DNA of 64,000 nucleotides from assembly GCA_900312665.1 (NCBI GenBank), contig ONZQ02000011.1:263454-327453 (forward strand). The letters run 5' to 3'. Source of the DNA: Cephalotrichum gorgonifer. Its lineage: Eukaryota > Ascomycota > Sordariomycetes > Microascales > Microascaceae. The translations under genes and the position numbers were made by a program. Under the pieces are notes generated by a model, which searched no databases, was not told the DNA's origin, and saw nothing but the letters and a program-made list of their open reading frames with translations. Each line of letters begins with the position of its first letter. Position 1 is the stretch's first letter. Below are positions 44,397-57,400 of this stretch, one piece after another.

Positions 44397-46748
44397 TTAA
44401 GCCTCTGTCGAATTCGACGGCAGCCCCTCGACGGCAACCTGGGCGTAGAAGACGCCCCGGCCGTTCGTCCCGACATACACCACGCCCGGCTCGTTCGCGC
44501 TCCCCACAAGAGGATTGGCATCGATAGCCCCGAATCCCTGCGAATCCCCCTGGACGTCAGTCCACGAGGCCCCGAGATCGCCGGTGGTGTACAGCCGGGG
44601 GCCGGCCGCGCCAGTCCCGAACGCATAGAGCAGCCACGAGTCGCCGCTCCCGACGCCCAGGGAGATGCGGTGCGTGTTGGTCACACCCGCCCCGAGCGCC
44701 TCCAGCGTGGCGCCAAAGTCCGTTGAGCGGAAGACGCCCACGTCGGTCGAGACGTAGATCTCCCCCGCGACGACAGGGTGCGCAACGATATCCTGGATCT
44801 TGGACGCCCCGGCTAGCGCACCGCCCTCAGCCCACGTGGCACCGCCGTCCGACGAGACGAGGAGCGCCTCGGACCCGGCGTAGAAGTACCCGTTCTCCTT
44901 CTTGTCACTCGCCACCGGTGCGCCGGAGGGGACGGCGCTCACCGCCTCGAAGGCGGCCCCCGCCGCGCTCCTCAGCACGCCCGACGACCCGCTCGACCAG
45001 ACGATGGTGTCTGCGTCGGCCGAGTACGCAACCCGGCCCCCGAAGTGCACGTTACCCGCCGAACTGACGGCAGCCCACGTGGCGCCACCGTCGGAGCTGG
45101 TCGCCACCTGCGGCGAGCCGGCCATGTTGCCCACGCGCACGACCTTGGCGGGGGAGTTGCCGGCGAAGTCGACGCCCGTCGAGGACGTGAACATGGGGTT
45201 GCTCCACGCCGTCTTCGGCGAGGTGTCCAGGTCGCCCTTCGTCGCGAACGTGAAGCCGCTGTCGTCCCCCACGGCGGCCAGGAGCTCGGAGCCGCCGGGC
45301 ACAGACGCGAGCGCCAGGACGGCGAACTCCTCGATCCCGTCGGCGAGCGACTCGATGTTGACTTTCCCCGCCTCCCAGCCCGTGAGGTCCCTCCCGCCGA
45401 AGACGGTCAGGCCCGTCCCGTAGAGCCAGTGGTCGCTGTCCAGGGGGTCGATCTCGAGCGCCTCGATCATCCACCCCAGCTTCTTCGAGTCGACCGAGAC
45501 GAAGTTCTCGTTCACCCACGGCGCGCGCGGCGTGGTCGTGGAGTAGCGGAGCTTCATGTCCGGGTACGCGACCCACTCCCACGCGGTGGTCCAGGTGGCG
45601 CCGGAGTCCGTGGACCGGAAGATCTGCGCGTCGGGCCACCACGAGTTCAGCGACGCGACCATGAGGGTCCCCGGGTTCTTCGCGTCGAGCGCAAGCCCGC
45701 CGAAGCCGTAGAACAGGTCCTCGCCGATGTCGGGCGTGATGTCCGTCCACTTCGCGCCCGCGATGTCGTACCTCCACACGGCGCCGCTCGTCCCGTCGTA
45801 GGGGCCCGTGCCGTCCGCGTAGGTAATGTACAGCGCCTTCTCAGTGGGCTCGAGCTTGCACTTGTGCGGGAAGTATCTGTCCGGCTGGCCCTCGAGGGGT
45901 GCCCACGTCGCTCCCGCGTCCTCGGAGACGTACACCGACGCAGTCTCGTTGTCCGCCGTGCCCACGAAGATCCTTCCCGACGCGCCGCCCACGAGGTCGC
46001 TCGTGCTGTCGAAGGTGACGAATGCGAGGCCTTGGATGTCGCCGTTGTACCCGCCCACGTCGCTCGGGTTGGGGATGTACGTGCCGACGCCGGTGAAGGA
46101 CTCGACGGCGGAGAAGGTGACGCCGCCGTCGTCGCTACGGTAGAGCCCCTTGCCGCTTCGGGCGCCGAAGAGGAGAACGGACGAGTTCTGGGGGTCGACG
46201 GCGAGACGCTCGCCCATGCCGCGACCGGGCATGTTGCCACCGACCTTGAAGGGGAGCTCGGTGGCGTCCCAGGTCTCGCCGCGGTCGGAGCTGCGGATTA
46301 TACGGCCGTTGTTGGGGTCCCTTTTGTGCCGTTGTTAGTCCGGGGGTTTCTGGACGCGGCGGGGGGGGGAAGGGTAGTGGGGGAAGCTACCAGCTGTTGG
46401 TATACATGCCCACCGCGGCGTAAATCTTCTCGGGGTCCTGGGGATCCAGCGCCATGGCGTCCACGCCCCAGGTGTTCCTATTTCCACGTTAGCGAGAAGG
46501 ACCGACTTCTACACCAGAGAGAGGACATACCAGTTCTCAGAGTCTGCCAAAGAATCCGTGATCGGCGTCCACGAATCATCACCGTTCAGCCTGTACAGGC
46601 CCCCGATGTCCGTCCGCGCGTACGCGAGCCCGGCCTCAGTGGGGTGAAACGATATGCCGGGGACGAAGCCGCCGCCGCCTCCGATGCGGACATTTGTCCA
46701 GTCGGCGGCATGGGCCGAGGCCGCGAGGAGGAAGGCCGTGAGCTTCAT
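44397..46748 (-). CDS. Secreted GH74 xyloglucanase
   Basis: GH74 enzymes cleave the beta-1,4-glucan backbone of plant xyloglucan. Minus-strand exons are 46748-46531, 46477-46391 (87 nt) and 46320-44397, giving 742 aa. A short signal peptide (MKLTAFLLAASAHA) starts the protein. DWTNVRIGGGGGFVPGISFH and YARTDIGGLYRLN are the N-terminal GH74 signature with its catalytic-region Asp. Repeated BNR-like blades (SxDxGxTW, e.g. SDDGGVTF, SEDAGATW, STDSGATW, SSDGGATW) make two seven-bladed propellers as known for the family. The C-terminus ends without a CBM1 module, unlike several fungal homologues. Endo- versus reducing-end-specific mode cannot be told without alignment. Confidence 0.95.
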
Positions 46749-49215
46749 TCTCTCGTTGGCCTTGTTTTTTCCCTTCTTCTTTTTTTCTCACGCCTGAAGA
46801 AGACCCCTGACCAGTTTTGGGACCTCTTAAGGGTAATGAAGAAGAAAATAAACACCAATCCGGAGGGAGGGTGTTATTTCTGGGAACTTAATGCAAGGCA
46901 CGTTCTGAGAAGACTTTGGATATGAGAAACACCACGGGAAGACCAGGCTAAAGCTATATACTCCCTACACTTATACAATTTACAAATAGCATTCTAAATC
47001 GGGTACCGAGGCCGAAGTGCTCTGAGCCCTCTCCCGCCCATCACATCGTCATCTTAATATATTGCCACACACATATATGCAATGGCGCGACTCACATACC
47101 CGCAATGATCCCCGGACTCCACACCTTTCTAGTAGCCGCGCCCATAGAACGAGTTTGGCTTCTAAAACTTGCTCTTCCGAAATTCTTCAGGTCCCCGCAC
47201 CGCGTCCCATACTGGAAATGAAATCCGGGGGGGGGAGGGACATGGAGAAATACCCCCATCTGGCACCGAGATTGGTTTCCGCGAATCAGATGCTAAGGTT
47301 TTAGTGTTTTTGGGAATCTCCGGAGGACCCGGCCCCACACTTCCGCGCAAGTTCCCGTGCAAGTCCCGCGAATAGTGAGGGGCACCCCTGACCCAAGGGC
47401 GATTCTCCTCGGATCTGCCCCGCTTCATAGTAGAGCCACTTATACGCGCCAACAGATGAAGCCTCCCCACCCATGATGGGAAAATGTACCAGGGAACCAG
47501 CCCCTGCCGTAGCCGGCCTCGGCTCCTTCCCCTCGGGCGAAGGACTCGCCCCGGAGTCCGTACTTGGAGAGGTCGTCGTTACATCCAGCCCATGGAAGAA
47601 CCGCGTCCGTGCTGCTTCGTGCGGAACTACTTGGGCGTGCAAGTAAGGCGGCCCAGGTTGTGGTCTCACTCCCCCTCCACACTGCGGAGCCACTATTCCC
47701 CATGCGGCCCATCTGATAAGCAACCTAGAAGCCATGGCTTCCATATAATATTCCTCTCAGGCCTCATATCTGATTTCAGCGATAGAGCTGAGTAAGGTAA
47801 CGGAAGTGATGGAGTAGAAAGACACCCTATACTTCACCCTCCAAGTCCGATACGCGATATAAACCGCCCGTGATATCCCCTCCCTCCCTTCCCCTCTTCC
47901 TTAGCCTAGATACCTCCACTCATGCCCTCCCAGTCTGGCCCACGAGCACACTTCCCACAAAGCAAAAGAAAAGGAAGCACCACCGCCTGTGCCCCCCTTC
48001 CCCTCCGTTCTCGTCCCCGCCCCCCCCCCCCGGGAAAAGAGACAGGGTGGCACGAATCCCCTTACCACGCACGGGGATATATAACCAGCCACCCGCTATC
48101 CTACCCTTTCTGGGCGTTGAGCCCATTCCAGCCGTCCCTACTCTCGTAGTATCCACCCAACCCAACGGAACGCCCCCCTCCGCCCCTCCTGGGAGCCCCA
48201 CCCACCACGGCGCCTCACCCCCCGAAATTCCCCAAAGCATCCATCAGGCTCCTTCGGGATCCCTTCATGCTCGTGCACCTTCCTCTCTCGTTTGTGAGGC
48301 TCAAGAAACACGTGGTGCATGCCGCGTGTTGTCTCTGCCAATAATCACACATTGCGCCCATATTTGATACGAGCCCACCCCGACTATCTCCTCTCCCTCC
48401 TTGATCTCTCTCTCCAGACTAATGTCTGTTCTCTAATATATAAAGACCTTAATCCCTCCCCAGAATGAATGATACTTACGCTCACTGGTAATGACTATGC
48501 TCCCCCAGGCGCATAACCTCGACCAATCAACCCGAAACGACTAGGGGATAACTAATCCCACCACTCAATGCCAGGCTCTACATGTACATCAAGATCCCGA
48601 CTTCGCCGAGCTTCCTATCACCAAACCAGACTCTATCTACATCACCGAATTCCACTCCATGCGAATGATCCCCACGAGTACATCGCGTCATAGGCAAGCG
48701 AAAGGCTGACGATTGAGCCCAGAACTACATAACAAAGCGGTCTCATTCATACTATCATAAACACTCCCCTCTAACTCTAACACCCCAGCATGATCCACGA
48801 TCCACGATTTCCTTCAAAAAGATCAGTTGAGGTAAAGAAAAGAATAAATTATAGACTAGATCTAAGGCGGATCCTAACATCCAAGAACGCCCCAATACCT
48901 GCACTTCTCCTGTATGGGAGGAAGGAAGCAATAGGACGCACTCCGCGGCAGAGAAGTACGCTCTTGCCGATTTTCGAGGGGAAGCTAACATGAAAACCAT
49001 GGGGGCGAGATTCTGTCTGCCTTGATGAGGAAGGTGCCACAAAAGAGAAGAAAAGCCGCGAGAGGGATAGAAGCCGCGAACCCGGTCCCGAGACCAGCCC
49101 CACGACTCCGACTCGCCCCCCCGGCTAACTGATCATGATTAAATGAAAATCAGAGAGGAGCAGCAAGACTACACGAAGATGCAAGACAATATGTTTTCTT
49201 GATCCATCGCGCGAC
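46749..49215. other. Intergenic region between GH74 and MFS permease
   Basis: No gene is supportable in 2.5 kb. The GH74 promoter side (46.75-47 kb) has a GGCTAAA box at about 46945 followed by tatata. The region near 47870-48250 is C-rich with long C runs. Toward 49215 lies the permease 3' UTR. Confidence 0.5.
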
Positions 49216-51025
49216 TTAGACAGCCTTCTCAGACGCAATGCCGTTGGCGACCTCCTCGTCGTGCTCGGCGTTGCGGACCTCCTTCTCGACCTGGTCGAGG
49301 TCGATGTGGGCGACAGCATCATCACCGTCGAAGATACGGGCGATCTCCTCAAGGGTGGGTCCCTTGGTCTCAACGTAGAAGAACCAGACGAAGATGAGCT
49401 CGACGGTGTCCCAGATGGTGTAGAACAACATGAAGTGCCAGTGGCGGGGCAGGTTGTTCCACGCGAGAAGGTTGGTCTGGTTGCCAATGGCGAGAATGGC
49501 CTGAACGACAATGTTCATGATCATCATGCCCTTGGCACGGAGGGCGAAGGGCAGAATCTCGAGGGCATAGGCGACGAGGAGACCCGAGAAGCCGATATCG
49601 TAGAAGATACCGAAGAACCAGACGAAGACGATCTGAGCGATGCCAGAGCCGTAGTTGGTGCCGTTCGAGTTCTCGTAAATGGCACCGGTGATAGTCCAGC
49701 ACACGAACGAGCTGACCATACCGAAGATGGCAGTGAGGAACAGGGGACGACGACCGAACTTGTCAACGGTAAGGGCAGCACCGATCGAGATGGCCAGATC
49801 CATGATGGTCTTGCCAGCGGTCAACTGTGAAAAGGGCAGATGTCAGTACTAGGCCGTAACTCAAGGCCGATCCGGGCAGGGCTCAACTTACACCAAGCTT
49901 CTTGTTCTCGCCAACAATTCCGGCGTTGGTGTAGATGACATCGATGTAGTTGGAGAAGAGAGCGTTGCCAGAGTACTGCGAGATGATACCCAGAGAGACG
50001 ATAATCGCCAGCCTCCACCTGTTACCCTTGGTGAGGAGGAAGTCAATGTAGCGGGAGCTCTTGTCGGCGTTAGCCTGCATGGTGATAGTCTCCTTGATCT
50101 CGCGGTACTCATAGATGACAGTCGCGTTGTTGGCGTTGCCACCACCGTGGTGCCTTACGAGGACAGCAAGCGCGTCCTCAGACCTGTCCTTGGAGACAAG
50201 GAAACGGGGAGACTCGGGAAGCCACCAAACACCGCCAATCTGCAGGATGGAGGGGACGGCCTGGATGAGTGTAATGGATCGCCAGCACCAGTCGTTCTTA
50301 ATGGAAGCAGTTCCCCACCCGATGACGGAGACGACTAGATTCGAGGCCGGTCAGCACGTCCGTACTCCACTGGCATACCGCTGCGGGAGCATGGTCACTT
50401 ACGAAGGGCACCCAGGTTCCAGAGACAGTTGTAGATGGCAGTGAAGGGTCCACGGTGCTGGGGATGGACAATCTCAGTGAGAAGCATGGGAGAGCACATC
50501 TGGGCGGGCGAGTTGCCGAAGCCGAGGAGGAAACGGCCAGCGAGCCACACTATGATCCTCGTTAGTATCCCGGACCATTGCTGGTATGTCGTGAAGGCAA
50601 CGGGCCCACTTACTTCCGTAGCCGTTGGTGAAAGCGGAGACAAAGGCACCGACGATCATGAGAGCGCAGCCACCGATGATGACGGGCTTGCGGCCGAAAC
50701 GATCGGCGACGTAGGGGGTGATGAAGAAGGAGATGATGGAGCCGATGTTGAACATGTTGATCATGATTCCGAGCAAGTTCTCATCCGTCTTCCACTCCTC
50801 GGTGTCCGGGTGCCACTTGAAGACAGTGTTGAAGTATTGCTTGAAGCGGTCCATCTGCTGGCAGGTGTTGGCCAACATGCCGTCGTAACCGGTGGTGGCC
50901 GACGCGATAAGCAGGAAGCCGGACATGATGTAGAGCTGTCGGAGATGGGGCTCCGACCGCCAGTTGACCTTCTCGAAACGGGGGATATCGCCCACGGGGC
51001 CCCCGCCACCTGCAATAGCGACCAT
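49216..51025 (-). CDS. MFS sugar porter, lactose-permease-like
   Basis: Twelve-helix plasma-membrane sugar:proton symporter of the sugar porter family. Minus-strand exons are 51025-50614, 50549-50403, 50334-49892 and 49824-49216, giving 536 aa. Signatures: an N-terminal hydrophilic stretch, GYDGMLANTCQQM in helix 1-2, loop 2-3 ADRFGRKPVIIGG, GRFLLGFGNSPAQM, PESPRFLVSKDR after helix 6, GIISQYSGNALFSNY in helix 7, DKFGRRPLF in loop 8-9, and PTLEEIARIFDGDDA at the C-terminus. The GYDGMLAN/ISQYSGNA pattern resembles fungal lactose/galactose or xylose permeases. It lacks features I would expect for NGT1-type GlcNAc transporters, which form another MFS family. Codon use is strongly biased, suggesting high expression. 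Substrate not determined. Confidence 0.93.
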
Positions 51026-54000
51026 TTTGGGAGATGCTGAGCGGAGCTCGAACTAAAGAATGCAAAGGGGGTATCTAAAACGAAGTGCAAGTAAGGAGTG
51101 GAAAAGAACCGAAGGGAGAGGTTATATACTGATGTGTATATATCCTCGAGTTGTCGGGATCCGGCTGGCGGATGCTGTCGGAGCTCAATGCAATGAAGCA
51201 ACTGAGGTTGATGAGGCCGAAGTGTGGATGATGGGAAAGAGAGGAGAGGTCTGGGAAGACGGAGCCAGGGATCGACTGCTTATATGCGTTCCGGAGCGCC
51301 CCAGGTTTGGTCTGGTCCCCTCCCCGCGCATGATGGGATGGGGTAGTGGAACCGAGGGACGGGGCATGGGTAGATCAGAAACAATGGAGTAGTATGGGGC
51401 AATCAGCATCCATAACGGCCAAAATTGAGGTAGACGAGCTAGGGTATGGGAAGCTGGGGCCGAACGCAGCATGGGGTGAGGAAAAATCCAAGGGAAGATT
51501 AAAGAAAATGTATAAGCCCACACCCCTCCACCCAAATTGGGTCCTGCACACTCCCCTCCGCACCCCCCTCCACCCTGCACCTGCCCGGGTGTGGTCCCCA
51601 AACTGCACGCCGCTCGCATTCTGCCGTGTCCCACCCCCCTCCCCCCCTATGGGTGGCCCGAGTACCCTTGTCGGAAGTAGGGTTGCCTGCAATTCAATTC
51701 AACCGGACGGCACCAACGTGGGAGGAAGAAAGGAAGGAGCATCCCTGAGCGTGCGCATCGTGTCACCAGGACGAGGAAAGAGCAGACAACGCAGGCCACG
51801 CAAACCAAGTCCAGCGAGGGGCAAAAAAAAGATGAAGGAACCCCCGATCCCCTAAAACCCGGCCCCAAATTCGCAGGAACGGCCACAGATGTACGAGCAC
51901 TGTCGAGAACTAGGGCGGCAAGGGCTGGCGCAAATTGGCGGCAGCAGACGGATAATGCCCTAGTCTACTTTGCCCAAAGCCGTCAACTGGGGTCCAATGG
52001 TAGGAAGAGGGTGAAACCACCCCCACTAGACACATTCATCCAGCGTCGCTCCGCGCTATTTCTCTATTTTCCCCATTTCTCCATGTCCTTTGACCCCAGA
52101 AAACCCCAGGGGGCAGCCACAGCATGCCGCCCTGCACTGCAGGCCAGCGAGCTGCCAAGTACCTGCTAAACTACTCGTAGACTAGATTTCGAGATGGATA
52201 ATTACTTTCCAGAGAGGTCAGTATTCCCAGAGTGGAAGTGTTACCTATTCGAGTCTGGGTGCTGGTACGAGTACCTTATTAACCGCGGCCGACGAGCCTG
52301 TCAGTGGGGCCCATATTTCTCCCCGGTCCCGACAGGGTCCCCGCGGGGGAGAAGAAAATTTGAGTCTTCTCCATATGTTTACCTCGCTCGCTTGCTCTGG
52401 GGAGACTGTGGGGGATCGAGGGGAACTGGCGCTCCACTGACCGATCACCTGCCCCTCGATGTGGGGAGAAAGCGACCCCACTAGGACAACATAATTTTCC
52501 CGGGCTCCCACGGCCCACATGCCAGCCAGGGACCACTGGCCGGCTGCTGGCTGATATTAGCCTACGATTTAGCGTATAGATAGACCCAAGGCTAGCGGGT
52601 ATATGCTGTGGTGAAGCTCCGGTGCCCACGGCCTGTGGCGAGAATGGTACGAGTATTCCAGGTCTGAGTAAGGTTACCATAATGCCCATAATTTGAGTGT
52701 GGTTCTGTGTGGCAGTCGAGGTATCCTCTGGGTGGCTTCCCAAAACCCCAGCACGCCTAAATCCGCGTTTTCGTTTGTCCGCCCAGATGAGCTCCCACGT
52801 CCCGCCGCTGCGGGACACAGCCTCTCCAAGGGCGGAAGTGGAACAGCCATACGTAATATAGAAGACGGGACGAGAGGCATTAGCTATGACCGGTCGCCCT
52901 TAGAGTGGCTACTAATAAAGGTCCATTTTTCATCGTTCGTATGAGGTCGAACCGGATGGCCCCATTGGGTTCGCCTCTCTCCTATGGAGACCATCGACAC
53001 CTTGGCTACGGAGTTATCGTAGGCCCTTCGCTGCCCTTCTGATGAGTGAGCTCTGGCTCCGAGACCGCTCCGCTTGGGAAAGAAGCTAAGCCCAGGCTGG
53101 TGCTTGGCCTCTACCCATTGTCACGTCGTACTTTTGACTTTTGGTCCGTACACCGTTGTACTTGGACTAATAAAATCCCATCACCATTCATCGTTCCTTC
53201 CGCGATGACGGGTAGCTTTCGCCGGCGCAGTGATGTTGTACTCTTCTGGTCGTCCCCTAGACGCTGCACATTGCCTGACAAGTACGGACACGTACTACCT
53301 CATTCGAGAGATATCCGAACCGAACTTTTGCACGTCGATTGATCATACCCTCCTAACATGATATCTTTTCCCGAGTTCCGTCTGCTGGCTGCCACCCACC
53401 ATCCATCCGTCTTTGATTCCGCCCCTACATCGCTTTCACCTGAACACCCACAGGTGGGAGAATTCAAGCCCATTATCCATGTACCCTGTATGAGTACTCC
53501 AAAATACTCCGTAATGCCATCCATTGTCCTAGAGACAGGGGTAGATTACTTTGTACTCTCAGGGTATTGGGTACAAAATGACTAGGATCAGCCACCTGTC
53601 ACCACGCTAACGGAAACACCAGAAGGTTGCAGTCCTCCTTCCAGAACAACTAGGATTCGTATTCCCTGGCTAGCAAAACTTTGATGCCCCCCCCCCGGTT
53701 CATGATTTGTACCACTCTAAGGATTCCACGCTGGTATTATTAGGGGTTCAAGCGGTCTTTTCGATCAATATCCCCCGTAAAGGGGAGTGGGGCCGGGAGT
53801 CACCCACCCCACCCGGATGAATTCAAAGTGAGCGAGATGCTTGTATTACGAGTTCTAGCCCAAGAACAAGTAAACCGTATCCGTTGAGAGAAGGGGGCAA
53901 AGTCGTTCCATTGGCTCGGGATTAATTAGCCGCCTCGAGCTTGACTCCAGTGTGTAGAAATGGCAGCGGTACCTCGCAGGAGGGGCTCACCTGCTGGGCT

Positions 54001-54456
54001 ATATTCCAGAAGCGAGAGTGAGTGCCAAGCAGGACTTCCCATTCTGGAGCTGGCCAGCTGTCCAGGATGTCCCAGTCGAACAGAAAATCTGTCACGGCCA
54101 TGAACATGCCTCTTGGCTACCACACCGGAATCCTTGCAGCCTCATGCATCGTCTGTCCGTCTGCCACCTCCCATCTGCTGCATGTGTGTTCATATCCAGG
54201 CCGCCGGAACGTATATATTGCGGTGTGTGAGAGGCCCAGGTACTTGTAGGTACAACTAGAGATCTTAGCTGGGTCCTCGCGTAACTAAGACTTGGCTCGG
54301 TTGAGCCCGGGTAGTAGCGTCGGTAGGGTCGCTCAGCAGGATCCGAACATGTGGCTCTGCAGTTTCCATTTCTATTTCCGGGGCCTACCTCCAGCTGGCG
54401 ACTACTACTTGTACTGGGGCTGGTAGTAATAATATCCCATGCCTATCGTTCGCAGT

Positions 54457-54459
<3 letters not shown>

Positions 54460-54488
<29 letters not shown>
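54460..54488. repeat. CA microsatellite
   Basis: A (CA) run of 14 units in the gene-poor region. Confidence 0.97.
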
Positions 54489-57400
54489 CGGGAAGAGCAC
54501 TGTTACATGGCAAACTCGCAGAAGTGATTACTCCATTACGGAAGAGGGTGATTCACTTACCGAAAAGCGTGTGACGGAGAATCACCATGAACGACACCAC
54601 TTGGCATGCTCGCAACCTGTTGTGAAAGACCAGAGAACTCCTTCGCTCACCCGTGGATGCCTCGCGGGCGCTGATCTCTCGATTAGCAGTGAAGATGGGA
54701 GCTGTAGTTTCCTCGCTGAACACCCTCCCCCCCTGCAGCCCCCCGAACACGAGTAGTACCCTCCATGTTGCCCAAAGACACCGCTGAGAGTCTGACGAGG
54801 CAATAATACTACTCGCATGTACTCGCCTCCCTGCACCCACAGTCATATCATTTAGCCTCAGCTACAAGTATACACAGCACGAGTAGACTGTTGGCTTGAC
54901 GGGCGTTCGACTCAAGAGCTGCGCCGAGAGCGAATCAGAAGCCGTGGTTTTCTGGTCGACCAGCCCAGCGGGATTGTCGAGCCAGTACCGGCACTAACCA
55001 CGCCCTGTTAAAAAGGCCATTTTCCCTTTCGGGGTCAGACGGGAACCATTCCCGATGGATCCCACACTTGCGAGTACGATGAATCGATATATAGAAGCGG
55101 CTAGCGTAGTGGCAAAACCACAGCGTCAATGCTGAGCATGCCATGCAAGAAAGGGTTTCGTTTTTCAATAATACAACGAACCTTTACTGGTACGGAGTAG
55201 CAAGGGAACATTTGGACGAATTCAGGAACGTGCTCCAGTCTGTTCCAATGCTATCACCGCAAATTACATCGAACCAAGCTTCCAAACTTCCAGGACGTGC
55301 ACGTCTTGGCAAAAGCGCATGCTCCTTCATTTCCATGGGGACTCTTAGTACTCACACCCCCCTTCCTTTTTCCCTGTCACTATATCCCCTGGCGCCGTCT
55401 ATTCTGGCTAAATAGGAATTCATCCGGAGAAATTTATCCTGCCAATCGAATACCCCTGTTACCCCTCCCGGCTAAATGCCCCCTGTACCCTTCCAAATAT
55501 GGTATGGTGCATCATCGGACACTCCCGTGGTACGTACCCCCGTGTCCCTGCCCCACTTGTTGGCCGTCGCTGCCGTTGGTCCTGGAGCTAAGGTGTCGAT
55601 GGTGGCGCCTGCCGTGCCGAAGCAAGCAGGGTACGGGATACGTGTGCTTGGAGGGCAAACGAACCACAGCTACAGAGTAGCAGGATCAGACCTGGTGATC
55701 CTGGCTCGTGACAGCGTTGAAGACAATATTAGGGTCAGGATTTCGGCGAATGACCTGCACCCAGCGCAGACACCTGTCACATCACGTCTGGGGAGCAGCC
55801 GCTTCGAGTGGCCAGTCTCACCCTAACTCATTCAAGTACGGGTTTGCTTATGGGATATCGTCTTGGTCGGGGGCGGGCTCTGCCATTCGGGGGCACAGGC
55901 ATCGTATCCGTCAGCTTACAGAGCGGCGTCACGGCCCACGAGTTACGGCCGACGCCCGCCAGATCAGACATGCCGCCCAAGACGTCTAGTTTGACCATTC
56001 GCGAGTCATCTCGGCAAGCTCTCGGGAAAGTGGACGTCGAAAAACTCCCACGGCAGCCTCTCATCTTGCCAAGGCGAGGATGCATGAAATAATACTAATG
56101 TACTTCTGTAGCGTTGTTTCTGACATCCACCCCATTCAATATTATCCTTACCTGTGGGGCATGCTGAACGCCGACAGCATGGGCATGGACTGGTTTTCTC
56201 TGCTCCCCAAGTACCCCAGTCCCCATGTCTACTAAAAGGTGGGGCCTCCGGCAAACGCGGGACGTCCTCCGCTCAGCCCTCTGCAGACGCGATCCGTCAC
56301 CCACCACGATTTTGGCGCGTTTCCCCCATACGGCTGACACGTCTCATATCCATTCCTTGTCACCCTTCGTCAATTACGATACATGTCAGTGTGCTAACTT
56401 CGGCGCTTCCAAGCTTGGGAGGCGGGAGGTTGAATATATGGGCAAGGAAGGCAATATCCGGCGCCATGCCGGAGAGCCGCGAGTTAAACCGGCCAGACGT
56501 CGTTATTAATTACATCGACAATAACAGGAAGCTTGACACTCGCCACCCGTTCTAAACTAAGCGAGTCCGTAAATTGGAGAGGAGGTTCCAGTATACGACT
56601 CGCGGCTGAACCCCGTCATGCCACTTACGCCCCTTTTAGCAGTCAGTTCGTGCCGCACGGAGTCCGTATCGCGAGAAGAGAAAAGGGCCGGATTATGCGG
56701 GTGTTGATCAACCGACGCTCACTTCCCCCAGATCGTCGGCGTCGGAGCGGGGTGGGAGATTTACGTCGAATGACATCCCCATCGCCTTTCATACGGGTAG
56801 ATGAGTTGGGCAATAGGTGGAGACCCTGTCTTCCAACAGCACAACATGCAAGCAGAGAAGCTGTGCATATCCCAAGGTCCGTCACCGCCAGCGCCTCAAA
56901 ACCCCCCAACTTTAAATCCAAAGCAAGTAATACGCTAGATGGCATGGGAACACGCTAGAGGCCTGAAGGGTGGACGGGCACGCGGGATTCCGGGGAGAAA
57001 GCTATATCCCCACCGATGCTCCCCAGGCTCGCTCTCCCTCATCCCCGCTCGAGGCGCTGAGGGTTCACTGCCTCTATCCCTAGCTGAGGCCTATCTTTAC
57101 ACCCCAATCAAAGGATTCCCTTGGATTGTGGCGTCGAGAATGTCGCCAGTCAGCCTCGACCCGCACCGCGCTGCCTGAGGGATGTGAACACTAATGCGAA
57201 ATAGTCTAGCGCGTCAATGTTAATGCATGCGCCGGAGAACACTTGTGTCACTCGGCTCGGCTCTCCGGCCTCGCGTGTGATCTGGGGGTTCGTTCTCCAA
57301 AGCACACCGTCGGATTTCGCTCCCTAATCGGACTTGTCCGAGTGGGGGACAGCTCTGGGGGCTCGGGGCAAGGCGCGTGATCAGGGCGTTTCAGTTGGTC

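Noticed and set aside
45045..46925. 626-codon plus-strand frame antisense to the GH74 gene
   Set aside because: It is the shadow of a clear xyloglucanase with intact signal peptide and splice sites; the translation is Arg/Val/Gly/Pro-rich with no motif.
47900..48367. Proline-rich ORF near the C runs
   Set aside because: Composition follows C-rich DNA; opposite frame equally open; no start context or homology signature.
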